DNA from: Desulfococcaceae bacterium
GTDB lineage: Bacteria; Desulfobacterota; Desulfobacteria; Desulfobacterales; Desulfosalsimonadaceae
Length of the DNA stretch: 64,000 bases
Reading direction: 5' to 3'
Assembly (NCBI GenBank): GCA_030145385.1
Contig: JAQYVU010000002.1
Span: 62,001 to 126,000, forward strand
The position numbers and the translations under genes were made by a program. The notes beneath the pieces were generated by a model, which was not told where the DNA came from, ran no database searches, and saw only the letters and a list, made by a program, of their open reading frames with translations. Positions 9,629 through 18,473 of the stretch are shown piece after piece. Each line of letters starts with the position of its first letter. Position 1 is the stretch's first letter.

Positions 9629-10834
9629 CTAAAGCGCTCCTGCCATCTGGAATATGGGGAGATACATGGAAACAACCAGGCCGCCAATGACAACACCGAG
9701 AAAAACAAGCATAAACGGCTCAATCATGGCCGTCATATTTTCCACTGCCTGATCCACTTCTTCATCATAAAAATCCGCAATCTTTTCCATCATCGCGTCA
9801 ATGGCACCGGTGGATTCACCAACGGCAATCATCGAGCAGACCATGGGGGGAAAAACACCGGTCTCGGACAGAGGATCTGCTATCGTCTGTCCTTCTGCGA
9901 TACCGGTACGAACCGTATAAATCGCTTTTTCAATGGTTTTGTTGCCTGCTGTTTTAGCAACAATATCCAGAGCTTCCAGGATTGCCACACCACTGGAAAG
10001 CATGGTACCCATAGTGCGCGTAAACTTGGCCACAGCCACCTTACGGATCAGAATACCGACCACCGGCATTTTCAGCAGGGCATCATCAATCAGCGCCCGG
10101 CCTTTTTCCGTTCTGTAAAACCGCTTAAACGCAAATGAAAATAAAACAAAAGCTCCGATTAGATATAATATTCGTGACTGCACAAACCGGCTCATAGCCA
10201 CAACAATCTGTGTTGGTGCGGGCAATGCGGACCCGAAGCTTTCAAACATTTCCTCAAAAACCGGAATAACAAACACCAGAATCACCGCAACAACGCCGAC
10301 GGCAATAAAAAGGGTGACAATCGGATATGTCATTGCTCCCTTGACCTGGGCTTTCAGCTTGGCCGCTTTTTCCATGTACGCGGACAGCCGTCTTAAAATC
10401 ACATCCAGAATACCACCGGCTTCACCGGCAGCCACCATATTAACAAACAAATTATCAAATTGCTCAGGATATTTTTTTAACGCTTCTGCCAAAGTCTGGC
10501 CGCTTTCAACAGACTCCTTGATATCTTTAAGCATTTTTTTAAACGTAACATTATCCTGCTGTGCCTGAAGGATATCAAGGCACTGGATGATTGGCAGCCC
10601 GGCATCAATCATGGTAGAAAACTGACGGCAAAAAATAATGATATCATGCATGACCACTTTTGGCTGCATGAATGCAACGTTTTCAAACAGATCTTTTGGT
10701 TTTTTCTTTATTTTATCAGGTGTTATGCCCTGCCTGGAAAGATTATTCCGGACCTCCTGATCGCTAGCCGCCTCGATTTCCCCTTTGCGAATCTGATTAT
10801 TTTTGCCCCGACCTTCCCATACATAAACCGGCAT
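9629..10834 (-). CDS. pilC: Type IV pilus inner-membrane platform protein PilC
   Basis: Platform protein that links the assembly ATPases to the growing pilus; GspF/PilC family. There are 401 residues, with a cytoplasmic N-terminal region starting MPVYVWEGRGKNN and two T2SSF repeats (about 70-195 and 270-395). Typical motifs include FCRQFSTMIDAGLPI and FTRTMGTMLSSGVAILEAL. Three membrane helices lie near 170-190, 215-235 and 375-395. The ATG has a strong GGAGG ribosome site. The expected neighbours pilB and pilT are not in the window. Confidence 0.95.
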   Translation of the reverse strand: MPVYVWEGRGKNNQIRKGEIEAASDQEVRNNLSRQGITPDKIKKKPKDLFENVAFMQPKVVMHDIIIFCRQFSTMIDAGLPIIQCLDILQAQQDNVTFKKMLKDIKESVESGQTLAEALKKYPEQFDNLFVNMVAAGEAGGILDVILRRLSAYMEKAAKLKAQVKGAMTYPIVTLFIAVGVVAVILVFVIPVFEEMFESFGSALPAPTQIVVAMSRFVQSRILYLIGAFVLFSFAFKRFYRTEKGRALIDDALLKMPVVGILIRKVAVAKFTRTMGTMLSSGVAILEALDIVAKTAGNKTIEKAIYTVRTGIAEGQTIADPLSETGVFPPMVCSMIAVGESTGAIDAMMEKIADFYDEEVDQAVENMTAMIEPFMLVFLGVVIGGLVVSMYLPIFQMAGAL

Positions 10835-11140
10835 ATTTCCTCCTTTGCTGATGTTTCAGCATGATCAGCATACACCTAAAAAAACAGATCTTTAAAAACA
10901 GAATTTAGTGAACATCAGTGATTGACTTACTGCTTGAAAAATGAACCCGCCAATCAAGAAATCAGCGGCAAGATAATAAATCTTGAATCATCAAATATGA
11001 TTATTAGCATATCATAAAAAATAAGACAAATTCTTTTAAAACAATTTTCCCGGACAAATCTCATGAACTTGTTTGCTCAAATTCTTTTTTTTTGTTAACA
11101 ATCTGTAAAACAATATAATTTTTCTCACAGGAATGGGCAT
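10835..11140. other. Divergent intergenic region between pilC and the nucleotidyltransferase fusion
   Basis: An AT-rich 306-base spacer that must carry the promoters of both divergent operons. A GGAGG site for pilC lies at the left end and an AGGA site before the GTG start lies at the right end. I found no convincing -35/-10 or -24/-12 pair, repeat or RNA structure. Confidence 0.5.
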
Positions 11141-13816
11141 GTGAAACAATCAAAACATTCACACTCTAAGAATCTGACTGTTATTACCACTCACGCGAAT
11201 GCGGATTTTGATGCAATTGGTTCTATGCTGGCAGCCCACAAATTATACCCCGGCTCCCTTGTCATCTATCCCGGATTTAATGAGAAAAGTTCGAAAAATT
11301 TCTTTGTTAGTTCGATGGCGTATCTCTTTAATATGATTGATATTAAAGAGATAAATAGTTCTGAAATTGACAAATTGATTATTGTTGATACCAAACAAGC
11401 GAACCGAATCGGAGAACTTTCTGAAATAGTTGATAAACCCGGCCTCGAAATACATATTTTCGACCATCATCCGGCAAGCAAGAAAGACATTAAGGCCCAC
11501 TTTCAAGTTAACAGTGCCACCGGTGCCAATGTGACGCTGTTAACCGAAATAATCCAGGAAAAAAAAATCCCTCTTTCTCCCGAAGAAGCCACCATCATGT
11601 GCCTTGGTATATATGAAGACACCGGTTCATTTACATTTCCCTCCACCACGGAAAGGGATTTTACCGCGGCTGCCTTTCTTGTTTCAAACGGCGCGGATCT
11701 TACCACCATATCAAATATGATTTCCAAGGAAATGGATCCACGCCAGATAAGCCTCTTAAACGATATGATCAACGCTGCCGTTCATCATACGATCAATGGA
11801 GTGGATATCTCCATTACGAGTGTTTCCTGCGATGAATATATACATGATCTGGCGTTTCTTGTTCAGAAAATGATGAAAATCGAATCACTCAATGCCCTGT
11901 TCGGCATTGCTTTGATGAAAAACAAAATATATATATCCGCACGAAGCCGATCGACTGAAGTCGATGTCGGAGCTATTGCTACGGAACTCGGTGGAGGGGG
12001 GCACAAATTTGCTGCCGCTGCCACAATTAAATACAAAACACTGGCGCAAACTGAAAATGACCTGGTTGCAATACTTCAAAGACATATTACATCAAAAAAC
12101 CTGGCCGTAAACATCATGTCGTCACCGGCAATTTCAGCAGCCCCTGAGATAACATGTAAAAATGCCCGCAACCTGTTATCAAGATATAACGTCAATGCGC
12201 TTCTGGTCGTAAAAAATTCCAATGCGAACAAACAACTTCTTGGGTTTATCTCACGCCAGGTAATTGAAAAAGCACTATACCATTCCCTGGACAATATTCC
12301 GATCAGCGAATATATGTCGACGGAATTTGCGGTTGTCGGCCCGGAAGCAAACCTTGTCGAAATCCAGCAAAAAATCATTGAAAACAAACAGCGGGTTCTT
12401 CCGGTCATAAAAAATGAGGACATTATCGGAGTTATCACCCGCACCGACCTGCTCAATATGCTGGTTCAGGAAGCCAATGCAAAAAAGCAGCAACTGACCG
12501 AGGAAAGACAGACGGCCGCCCACCCCCGGACCAAAAATATCAACGCCTTTATGAAAGAGCGGCTGCCAAAAAGGATACTGAAACTCTTAAGACATGTTGG
12601 TGAAGTGGCCGGGGAGTTTGGGTTTTCAGCTTACGTGGTGGGCGGTTTCGTGCGTGACCTGTTTTTATATCGTCACAATGAAGATATCGACATTGTGATT
12701 GAAGGTAATGGAATCGAGTTTGCGAAACGATTTGCCAAATTGTATGGTGCGCGAATAAATGCTTACGAAAAATTCGGCACGGCAATTATAATCTTTGCCG
12801 ATGGGTTTAAAATTGATGTTGCCTCTGCCCGAATGGAATATTACAATGCGCCGGCAGCCTTACCCACTGTTGAGATGAGTTCCATTAAAATGGATCTTTT
12901 CAGGCGGGACTTTACCGTTAACACGCTTTCCGTTGCCCTGAACTCTGCTACTTTCGGACATCTCATTGATTTTTTCGGTGCCCAGCGGGATCTTAAAGAA
13001 AAAGTGATCCGAATTCTCCACAATTTAAGTTTTGTGGAAGACCCGACCCGGGTATTTCGCGCAATCCGTTTTGAACAGCGCTTTGGCTTTACAATCGGCA
13101 AGCTCACTTCCGGATTAATTGAAAATGCCGTTCGAATGAATTTTTTCAAGCGGCTTTCGGGACGCAGGGTATTTTCCGAACTTTGCCATATCCTGAAAGA
13201 AGAAAACCCGACGCCCTATCTGATCCGGCTGAACGAATACAATTTGCTCAAAGTCGTAGACCCTTCTTTTGTGTTAAACCAGAAACTGATTTTCTATTTT
13301 AATTCAGCCCAAAAAGTCCTTTCTTGGTTCGATCTCCTTTTTACGGAAGAATCTTATATGAAGTGGACGGTTTATTTCATGATTATGCTCCGCCATAAGG
13401 ATAAAAATAAGTCTGAAGAAATCTGCCGCCGACTGGAACTGGCACCCAGATATACAAAAATTTTTATCAAAGAGCGGCTTTTTGCCGAAGAATGCTTAAA
13501 CCGGCTCCATCGTAACATGCCCAATAAAGTCAGCGATATATACCGGGAGCTCAAGGACCTGAAAATTGAGATGCTCCTTTACATCATGTCCATCACAACG
13601 CATCAGCATTTGATCAAAAATATATCGTCTTATGTGACCGACCTCAGAAATGCCAAACTTTCGGTGTGCGGCAAGGATATCCAGGCATTAGGTTTACCCC
13701 CCTCCCCTGTTTACGGAAAAATTCTATCCGCAGTAATGGATGCAAAATTAAACGGACTTGTCAAATCCGATGACGACGAAATGGATCTTTTAAAAAAATA
13801 TGTTGCCGAATTTTAA
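11141..13816 (+). CDS. DHH phosphoesterase - CBS pair - tRNA nucleotidyltransferase fusion
   Basis: A three-part protein of 891 residues. Residues about 10-315 form a DHH/DHHA1 phosphoesterase (NADFDAIGS, the DHH triad in IFDHHPAS, and GGGGHKFAAAAT). Residues about 320-440 form two CBS domains, probably nucleotide-sensing. From about 465 comes the poly(A) polymerase/CCA-adding family: head motif VVGGFVRDLFLYRHNEDID with the catalytic Asp pair, then RRDFTVN and the EDPTRVFRAIRFEQRF neck motif. The likely role is adding CCA, or the terminal A, to tRNA 3' ends. This architecture is known from deltaproteobacteria and Aquifex-type A-adding enzymes. Starts with GTG at 11141 after an AGGA site. The C-terminus overlaps the next gene by 17 bases. 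Confidence 0.88.
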   Translation: MKQSKHSHSKNLTVITTHANADFDAIGSMLAAHKLYPGSLVIYPGFNEKSSKNFFVSSMAYLFNMIDIKEINSSEIDKLIIVDTKQANRIGELSEIVDKPGLEIHIFDHHPASKKDIKAHFQVNSATGANVTLLTEIIQEKKIPLSPEEATIMCLGIYEDTGSFTFPSTTERDFTAAAFLVSNGADLTTISNMISKEMDPRQISLLNDMINAAVHHTINGVDISITSVSCDEYIHDLAFLVQKMMKIESLNALFGIALMKNKIYISARSRSTEVDVGAIATELGGGGHKFAAAATIKYKTLAQTENDLVAILQRHITSKNLAVNIMSSPAISAAPEITCKNARNLLSRYNVNALLVVKNSNANKQLLGFISRQVIEKALYHSLDNIPISEYMSTEFAVVGPEANLVEIQQKIIENKQRVLPVIKNEDIIGVITRTDLLNMLVQEANAKKQQLTEERQTAAHPRTKNINAFMKERLPKRILKLLRHVGEVAGEFGFSAYVVGGFVRDLFLYRHNEDIDIVIEGNGIEFAKRFAKLYGARINAYEKFGTAIIIFADGFKIDVASARMEYYNAPAALPTVEMSSIKMDLFRRDFTVNTLSVALNSATFGHLIDFFGAQRDLKEKVIRILHNLSFVEDPTRVFRAIRFEQRFGFTIGKLTSGLIENAVRMNFFKRLSGRRVFSELCHILKEENPTPYLIRLNEYNLLKVVDPSFVLNQKLIFYFNSAQKVLSWFDLLFTEESYMKWTVYFMIMLRHKDKNKSEEICRRLELAPRYTKIFIKERLFAEECLNRLHRNMPNKVSDIYRELKDLKIEMLLYIMSITTHQHLIKNISSYVTDLRNAKLSVCGKDIQALGLPPSPVYGKILSAVMDAKLNGLVKSDDDEMDLLKKYVAEF

Positions 13817-14459
13817 CCTGATTGAATTTATTATTATCATTATTCCCCTCCTGATTGCGGTCACGGCCCATGAATATGCTCATGGTTATGCGGCGTTTAT
13901 ATTAGGGGACTCCACCGCCAAGGATGCCGGACGGCTCAGCTTAAATCCTGTCAGACATCTGGATGTGTTCGGGTCTTTTATACTGCCGCTGATTTTAAAA
14001 TTATCCGGCGCCCCCCCTTTTGGGTATGCCAAACCCGTGCCGGTTAATTTTTCCAACCTCAAAAATTTCCGATCCGGAACCATCTGGGTTGCTTCGGCCG
14101 GGGTTATCACAAATTTTTTTCTGTCGCTTGCCTCTGCCGGCGCGTTTCACGGCCTCCTTCATCTTCAGCCGTTATGGCAAAACATGTTTTTGGCACCATT
14201 CATATTGATCCTTCTCAAGTTATTTTTCTACAGCGTCATGATTAACCTTGTTCTGGCAATTTTCAACCTGATCCCCATCCCGCCCCTTGACGGTGGTCGA
14301 ATCCTCACAGTCTTGCTGCCGATGCAGTTCAGACAAAAAATTACCCGCATTGAGCCGTTTGGATTTGTGATATTAATTCTGCTCATTATGACAAATTCAC
14401 TTGATCTTTTGTTTACTTCTTTTATAACTCCTTTAATAAACTTGCTGCTCAGTGCCTGA
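13800..14459 (+). CDS. Site-2 protease family metallopeptidase (M50B)
   Basis: An intramembrane zinc protease of 219 residues, minimal in size and without a PDZ domain. The zinc motif HEYAH is at residues 24-28 within the first helix, and the third ligand lies in NLIPIPPLDGGR near residue 163. About five to six hydrophobic segments span the protein. It resembles the YwhC/Rip3-like group that is often linked to scpA-scpB, as here. The substrate is unknown. It overlaps the end of the nucleotidyltransferase gene, and scpA follows after 7 bases. Confidence 0.9.
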   Translation: MLPNFNLIEFIIIIIPLLIAVTAHEYAHGYAAFILGDSTAKDAGRLSLNPVRHLDVFGSFILPLILKLSGAPPFGYAKPVPVNFSNLKNFRSGTIWVASAGVITNFFLSLASAGAFHGLLHLQPLWQNMFLAPFILILLKLFFYSVMINLVLAIFNLIPIPPLDGGRILTVLLPMQFRQKITRIEPFGFVILILLIMTNSLDLLFTSFITPLINLLLSA

Positions 14460-14466
14460 GTAAACT

Positions 14467-15189
14467 ATGCCAAGCCATACATATGAAATAAAACTGGACA
14501 ATATTTTTGAAGGCCCAATGGACCTTCTTGTCCATCTCATTAAAAAACACGAGGTGGATATTTACGACATTCCCATTTCTTTGATTACAGATCAGTTTCT
14601 GGCCTACCTTGAATGGATGAAGTCTTTAAATATTGAAGTCGCCAGTGATTTTCTTGTCATGGCGGCAACCCTTGCGCACATCAAATCAAGAATGCTGCTG
14701 CCGAAACGGGGGAATGAAACGTCAGGTGATGATGAAGAAGACTTCCGAATAGAGATTGCCGGTCAGCTCATAGAATACTTACAGATGAAAGACGTTGCAC
14801 AACAACTGTCTGAAAGGCCGGTTCTTGATGAAGATGTTTTTACCAGGACACCGGATAAATCATCTTTTCTGATCGATCCGGAAGAGGAAGTCGTTAAAAC
14901 AGATCTGTTCGACCTGATTTCCGCATACCATAAACTGCTTGATAAAACATCCGGCAAAGCCGGGATCCGAATCATCCCGGAACGTGTATCCGTTAAAGAC
15001 AGAATGACCGAGATCATCAATATCATTGAAGATAAAGGCACAATTACATTTATTGAACTGATGCCTATAAGACCGGAGCGCATTGATATCGTGATCACGT
15101 TTCTGGCAATCCTGGAAATTGTAAAATTAAACCTTGTTCGACTTGTCCAGAACGGACAAAAAAGCGGGTTAAGACTTTTTTATACATGA
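14467..15189 (+). CDS. scpA: Segregation and condensation protein A
   Basis: The kleisin subunit of the SMC-ScpAB condensin, which bridges the SMC heads during chromosome compaction. There are 240 residues. The N-terminal FEGPMDLLVHLIKKHEVDIY is the conserved SMC-neck-binding segment. An acidic middle holds the ScpB-binding part, and the C-terminal winged helix ends near TFLAILEIVKLNLVRLVQ. It sits 7 bases after the protease and 17 bases before scpB. Confidence 0.96.
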   Translation: MPSHTYEIKLDNIFEGPMDLLVHLIKKHEVDIYDIPISLITDQFLAYLEWMKSLNIEVASDFLVMAATLAHIKSRMLLPKRGNETSGDDEEDFRIEIAGQLIEYLQMKDVAQQLSERPVLDEDVFTRTPDKSSFLIDPEEEVVKTDLFDLISAYHKLLDKTSGKAGIRIIPERVSVKDRMTEIINIIEDKGTITFIELMPIRPERIDIVITFLAILEIVKLNLVRLVQNGQKSGLRLFYT

Positions 15190-15206
15190 AGAAAAAGGTT
15201 CAATAA

Positions 15207-15881
15207 ATGGAAGACATCAAAAATATCGTTGAAAGCCTTCTGTTTGTTGCAGAAACGCCATTGTCGGTGGAACATTTCAAAAATGCAATCCCTGAATCCG
15301 AAACTGATCAAATCAAACAAGCGATTCTTGCCTTAAAAAAAGAATATGAATTAAAAAACGGCGGCTTTCTAATCCATGAAGTTGCCGGCGGGTTTCAATT
15401 CAGAACCCGCCCGGAATACAAAGAATGGATACGGCGAATGCTGCAACCGAAACCGCCGAAACTCAGCAAACCGGCCATGGAAACATTGGCTATTATTGCC
15501 TACCGCCAACCGATTCTTCGAAGTGAAATGGAGCATATCCGGGGCGTTAACTCCGGGAATTCCATTCGGATTCTCCTGGAACGGAAACTGATTCGCGTAC
15601 TCGGACGCCGGGAGATTCCCGGGCGGCCCCTAGTGTATGCCACCACCAAAAAATTCCTGGAAACCTTTGACTTAATAGATTTAAAAGGCCTGCCGTCATT
15701 AAAGGAAATCGACGAACTCGAAAGTCAATCGGGAAAACTCCTCCAGCAGGAAATTGTTTTCGGAGACGCAAACAACACTGGCAGTAAAGATAGCATTAAA
15801 AGCAATGCCGGCAATAAAGATTCTGTGGAATTTATCAACGATTTTGGAGACAACGACTTAAGCATTAATAATAACACTTGA
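15207..15881 (+). CDS. scpB: Segregation and condensation protein B
   Basis: The winged-helix partner of ScpA in the SMC-ScpAB complex. There are 224 residues, with two winged-helix units: residues about 1-80 (IVESLLFVAETPLSVEHF) and 85-165 (PAMETLAIIAYRQPI and IRGVNSGNSIRILLERKLI). The last 30 residues are a low-complexity tail rich in N, D, S and K, with repeated NNTGSKDSIK/NAGNKDSVE units, likely disordered. It ends the operon, and the tRNA-Val gene follows after 37 bases. Confidence 0.95.
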   Translation: MEDIKNIVESLLFVAETPLSVEHFKNAIPESETDQIKQAILALKKEYELKNGGFLIHEVAGGFQFRTRPEYKEWIRRMLQPKPPKLSKPAMETLAIIAYRQPILRSEMEHIRGVNSGNSIRILLERKLIRVLGRREIPGRPLVYATTKKFLETFDLIDLKGLPSLKEIDELESQSGKLLQQEIVFGDANNTGSKDSIKSNAGNKDSVEFINDFGDNDLSINNNT

Positions 15882-15906
15882 CTTATCGGTGTCCGGAGAA
15901 TTAAGA
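15878..15906 (+). promoter_or_regulatory. Possible sigma70 promoter for tRNA-Val
   Basis: TTGACT (15878-15883), a 17-base spacer and TTAAGA (15901-15906) lie 12 bases before the mature tRNA 5' end, overlapping the end of scpB. The -10 box is poor, so the call rests mainly on position and spacing. Confidence 0.35.
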
Positions 15907-15918
15907 AATGGAAGACAC

Positions 15919-15993
15919 GGGCGGTTAACTCAGTGGGAGAGTGCTACCTTCACACGGTAGAAGTCGATGGTTCAAATCCATTACCGCCTACCA
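15919..15993 (+). tRNA. tRNA-Val (anticodon CAC)
   Basis: A 75-base cloverleaf. The acceptor stem GGGCGGT pairs with ACCGCCT (one G-U pair), followed by an encoded ACCA. The anticodon stem CTACC/GGTAG encloses loop TTCACAC with anticodon CAC, reading the valine codon GUG. The T arm contains GGTTCAAATCC. The D arm is short with GTGGGAGAG. All tRNA landmarks are intact. Confidence 0.96.
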
Positions 15994-16004
15994 CTTAGAA
16001 TTCA

Positions 16005-16038
16005 GGGGGTTACACTTCTTACTGTAACCCCTTTTTTT
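16005..16038 (+). terminator. Rho-independent terminator of tRNA-Val
   Basis: Stem GGGGTTACA/TGTAACCCC (9 perfect pairs) with an 8-base loop, followed directly by seven T residues. It starts 12 bases after the tRNA CCA end. Confidence 0.93.
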
Positions 16039-16068
16039 GTCGCTTAAATATCTGTCAATTTTCTCGAC

Positions 16069-16216
16069 ATCTTTGATTATTAAACTTTTCATAAAGAATC
16101 AATATCTATCAAATTTTGATGGACAATCACATTTTACTTGTATTGAAATATTTACAGTTAACTTTGATCCGAAAAAGGACATTGAAAAAAAAATTATTAA
16201 TGATAATATAAAATAA
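16069..16216 (+). pseudogene. Possible decayed coding remnant downstream of tRNA-Val
   Basis: An open frame without an ATG runs to TAA at 16214-16216 and reads like a real C-terminus, including NQYLSNFDGQSHFTCIEIF and VNFDPKKDIEKKIINDN. I do not recognise the family. It is AT-rich compared with the genes before it. Its position after a tRNA could mean the remnant of an integrated element, but this is inference. The rest of 16217-16415 is AT-rich with no gene. Confidence 0.35.
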
Positions 16217-16415
16217 GAACTTATAAAATTTTTTATCTATGCATTACGGTTGAACTGCATATGCAGAAATCACGCTCAAGTCATTTTAAAATATTAGGAG
16301 CCAAGAATTCGATCATAACGATTTCTGTTTTACTATAATTTTAAAAAGTGCTATTTATTAAAATAGTTGGCAAAAAATGCCCTTTGACAAAAAACACATT
16401 TAGGGGAGATTTTAA

Positions 16416-16805
16416 ATGCCGAATGCAAACTGGATTAAAAAGACAAAAGGCTTTTCATTACTCGAATTAATGGTAATAATCGCAATTATAAGCCTTTTAG
16501 TTGCGATCGCCATACCGAACTACATCAGCTTGCGCAACAAGCCCTATTGCAGCGATGTTGAATCTGATGCCGTCAATGTTGGCGCAGCTATTTCAAACTA
16601 TTTCGGCATCCCCACTCATTTTACACTCCCAAATATCTCTGATCTAAATATTAAAACTAATAATCCTGTGAAGATTTCCGGAGACCCGAATACAACGATT
16701 ACAATTACTGTAAAAGATCGGTCCGGAAGGTGTCCAAGAAATTACCAAAATCCAAACGAAAGATGGGATGCGACAAAAAAAGAATACACAAAATATATAA
16801 ATTGA
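16416..16805 (+). CDS. Type IV pilin-like protein
   Basis: A prepilin of 129 residues, short for a major pilin. The leader MPNANWIKKTKG ends in glycine 12, so prepilin peptidase should cut before FSLLELMVIIAIISLLVAIA, leaving Phe+1 and the required Glu+5. The hydrophobic alpha-1 helix spans about 13-40. Two cysteines (about 44 and 103) could form a disulfide. A perfect AGGGGAG site lies 7 bases before the ATG. It stands alone, but pilC and the PilS-like kinase are 6 kb away, so it may be a subunit of the same pilus. Confidence 0.9.
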   Translation: MPNANWIKKTKGFSLLELMVIIAIISLLVAIAIPNYISLRNKPYCSDVESDAVNVGAAISNYFGIPTHFTLPNISDLNIKTNNPVKISGDPNTTITITVKDRSGRCPRNYQNPNERWDATKKEYTKYIN

Positions 16806-16964
16806 TAAATTAAAATAAAAATCAGAAATTTATTTTCTGAGGGGGCTTTGACAGCACATCAGCCTAAACATTAGCGCCCCTCTTATTGCTTGTGTGTTAA
16901 TCAAGCTTGCAAGTACAAAAATCAAATAAGCGAATCATCGTATCCTGCAAAAACAAGATCTTTT

Positions 16965-17534
16965 TTATGAAAACAACATGGACATTATAGAGACAAGTGA
17001 GGCCAGATAAATAATAAAAAACAAAAAAGGCATCAGCAATGAAAGAAGCCTCGGCTTGGCTGCTCCGATAAACCCGTCCATTCGTAAAAAACCATCAGTT
17101 GGATAAAAAACGGTTTCTTTTCCATCAGGACTTTCAACTTTCCCGATTTCAGGATTAAAAAAAAACGATTCATCAGAAATCAAATATTCCCCTTTACGAT
17201 TTATCTTTCGTTCAAGATACCGTGCCTGGAAATATCGTAGTTTAAGTTTTAATTGAAGCCTTGTGGAGGATGCCGTCCAATAGGCATTAATGGATATCCC
17301 GATGGCATGGCTGAAAAATATAAAAAGCATAAAGATCGGGTTCAAAGGCTGACCAACATCTCCAATAACAATCGACAGAAAGCTCATGGTTGAAAAAATA
17401 ACAATCAGATTCAGCAAAATAAATGCAAGCTCCGACCACCTTAAACGGTTTTCAATTCCATCAATCAACGAAATGATGGTAAGGTATTTTTTTGTAGATT
17501 CACGACTTGTTTTTTTATCAACATCTTCCATCAC
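16965..17534 (-). CDS. Unknown membrane protein with three predicted helices
   Basis: A 189-residue protein of unrecognised family. Two helices lie at about 35-58 and 66-90. A cytoplasmic charged stretch rich in R, K and Y follows (LKLRYFQARYLERKINRKGE), and a third helix lies near 160-187 at the very C terminus. No enzyme motif is visible. The ATG at 17534 has an AGGAG site upstream. It is transcribed alone against its neighbours. The layout is reminiscent of small octameric or scaffold membrane proteins, but I cannot assign it. Confidence 0.6.
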   Translation of the reverse strand: MMEDVDKKTSRESTKKYLTIISLIDGIENRLRWSELAFILLNLIVIFSTMSFLSIVIGDVGQPLNPIFMLFIFFSHAIGISINAYWTASSTRLQLKLKLRYFQARYLERKINRKGEYLISDESFFFNPEIGKVESPDGKETVFYPTDGFLRMDGFIGAAKPRLLSLLMPFLFFIIYLASLVSIMSMLFS

Positions 17535-17851
17535 TCAACTCCTTCAATTTGAATTATGCATTGAACTGATCCATCCAGAACAATTAGCAATCTGATTTTA
17601 CACATAAAATAAATAAAATCGGCTTATCCGTCAAGTCATTATCCACGATTAAAAGTGTTTTGCCGAAATATTCGAGCTGTTTCTATAAAAATAATTTATT
17701 ACAATACCGCTTAGTATCGATTGACGATAACCATTAATTTAAATCAAATAAGATAGTTATATCCATTTAAATTTTAGTTGAAATCTTGTAAAAATCAGTT
17801 AATTTTATATAAGTTAAATCCAATCAGATAAGTATTTATATGGAGGGTATG
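17535..17851. other. AT-rich divergent spacer
   Basis: Separates the minus-strand membrane protein from the plus-strand single-helix protein. Apart from the ribosome sites at each end I see no repeat, RNA structure or clear promoter. Confidence 0.4.
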
Positions 17852-18202
17852 ATGGATGTGCTGAAAAAAATCGTTACACTGATAGCAGTGATGGTTGCGG
17901 GCTACTTTTTATACCAATATTTCATTATAACACCAGAGGAAGAATCTTACGAAGAAGAGGATGCCATTCCGGCATATATGCTGCCATCCATCCCCGAAGC
18001 CTGCCAGCCTAAAGTTCAAAAGCTTGAAAAAGCCATCTATGGCCATGGCAGTCACCAGGCTTCAGCCGCGCAACTCAACAGGACTCATCGGGAACTCGAA
18101 TCCTGCCTGAGAGATTCAGGATTTTCCGATGCTGAAATTCGAGGCACGATTGAGCAGATCAGAATTAAAGTACAAGGATACCTGAGACAGGATGGCTATT
18201 GA
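17852..18202 (+). CDS. Unknown small single-pass membrane protein
   Basis: A 116-residue protein: an N-terminal membrane anchor (about 5-23), an acidic linker (EEESYEEEDA), then a small helical domain with two cysteines (ACQPKV and LESCLRD). The start at 17852 is chosen because GGAGGG at 17842-17847 is 4-5 bases upstream. Upstream in-frame ATGs at 17840 and 17849 overlap or abut that site. Family not recognised. A terminator-like hairpin follows at 18279. Confidence 0.6.
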   Translation: MDVLKKIVTLIAVMVAGYFLYQYFIITPEEESYEEEDAIPAYMLPSIPEACQPKVQKLEKAIYGHGSHQASAAQLNRTHRELESCLRDSGFSDAEIRGTIEQIRIKVQGYLRQDGY

Positions 18203-18278
18203 TAGTTTTATAATTTAAGTCTTAAAAATCAGGTTACACAGATAAAAAACATTCTATCACTGCAGGTATAATTTCCAA

Positions 18279-18311
18279 AAAAGTCTATTCCTTTTCGAAC
18301 AGGCTTTTTTT
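18279..18311 (+). terminator. Probable Rho-independent terminator
   Basis: Stem AAAAGTCTATTC/GAACAGGCTTTT pairs throughout if two G-U pairs are allowed. The loop is CTTTTC and a T-run follows to 18311. It would end the transcript of the small membrane protein before hsp20. Confidence 0.6.
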
Positions 18312-18473
18312 GCAAAAATTATTATCAACAAAGCAATTAAACCACGTTCCATTTATTTCCATAGCTGACACTTCCTTTACAAATTTTCATTTTAGTGATA
18401 TTTTCATGCTAACCCAAAATATCGTTTTTTTTATAATAATTAAGATCAATCCTTAAATTATCAGGAGCCTCAT

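Noticed and set aside
16839-16882. Terminator after the pilin (GAGGGGGC/GCGCCCCTC)
   Set aside because: The loop is about 27 bases and no T-run follows, so the pairing is not convincing.
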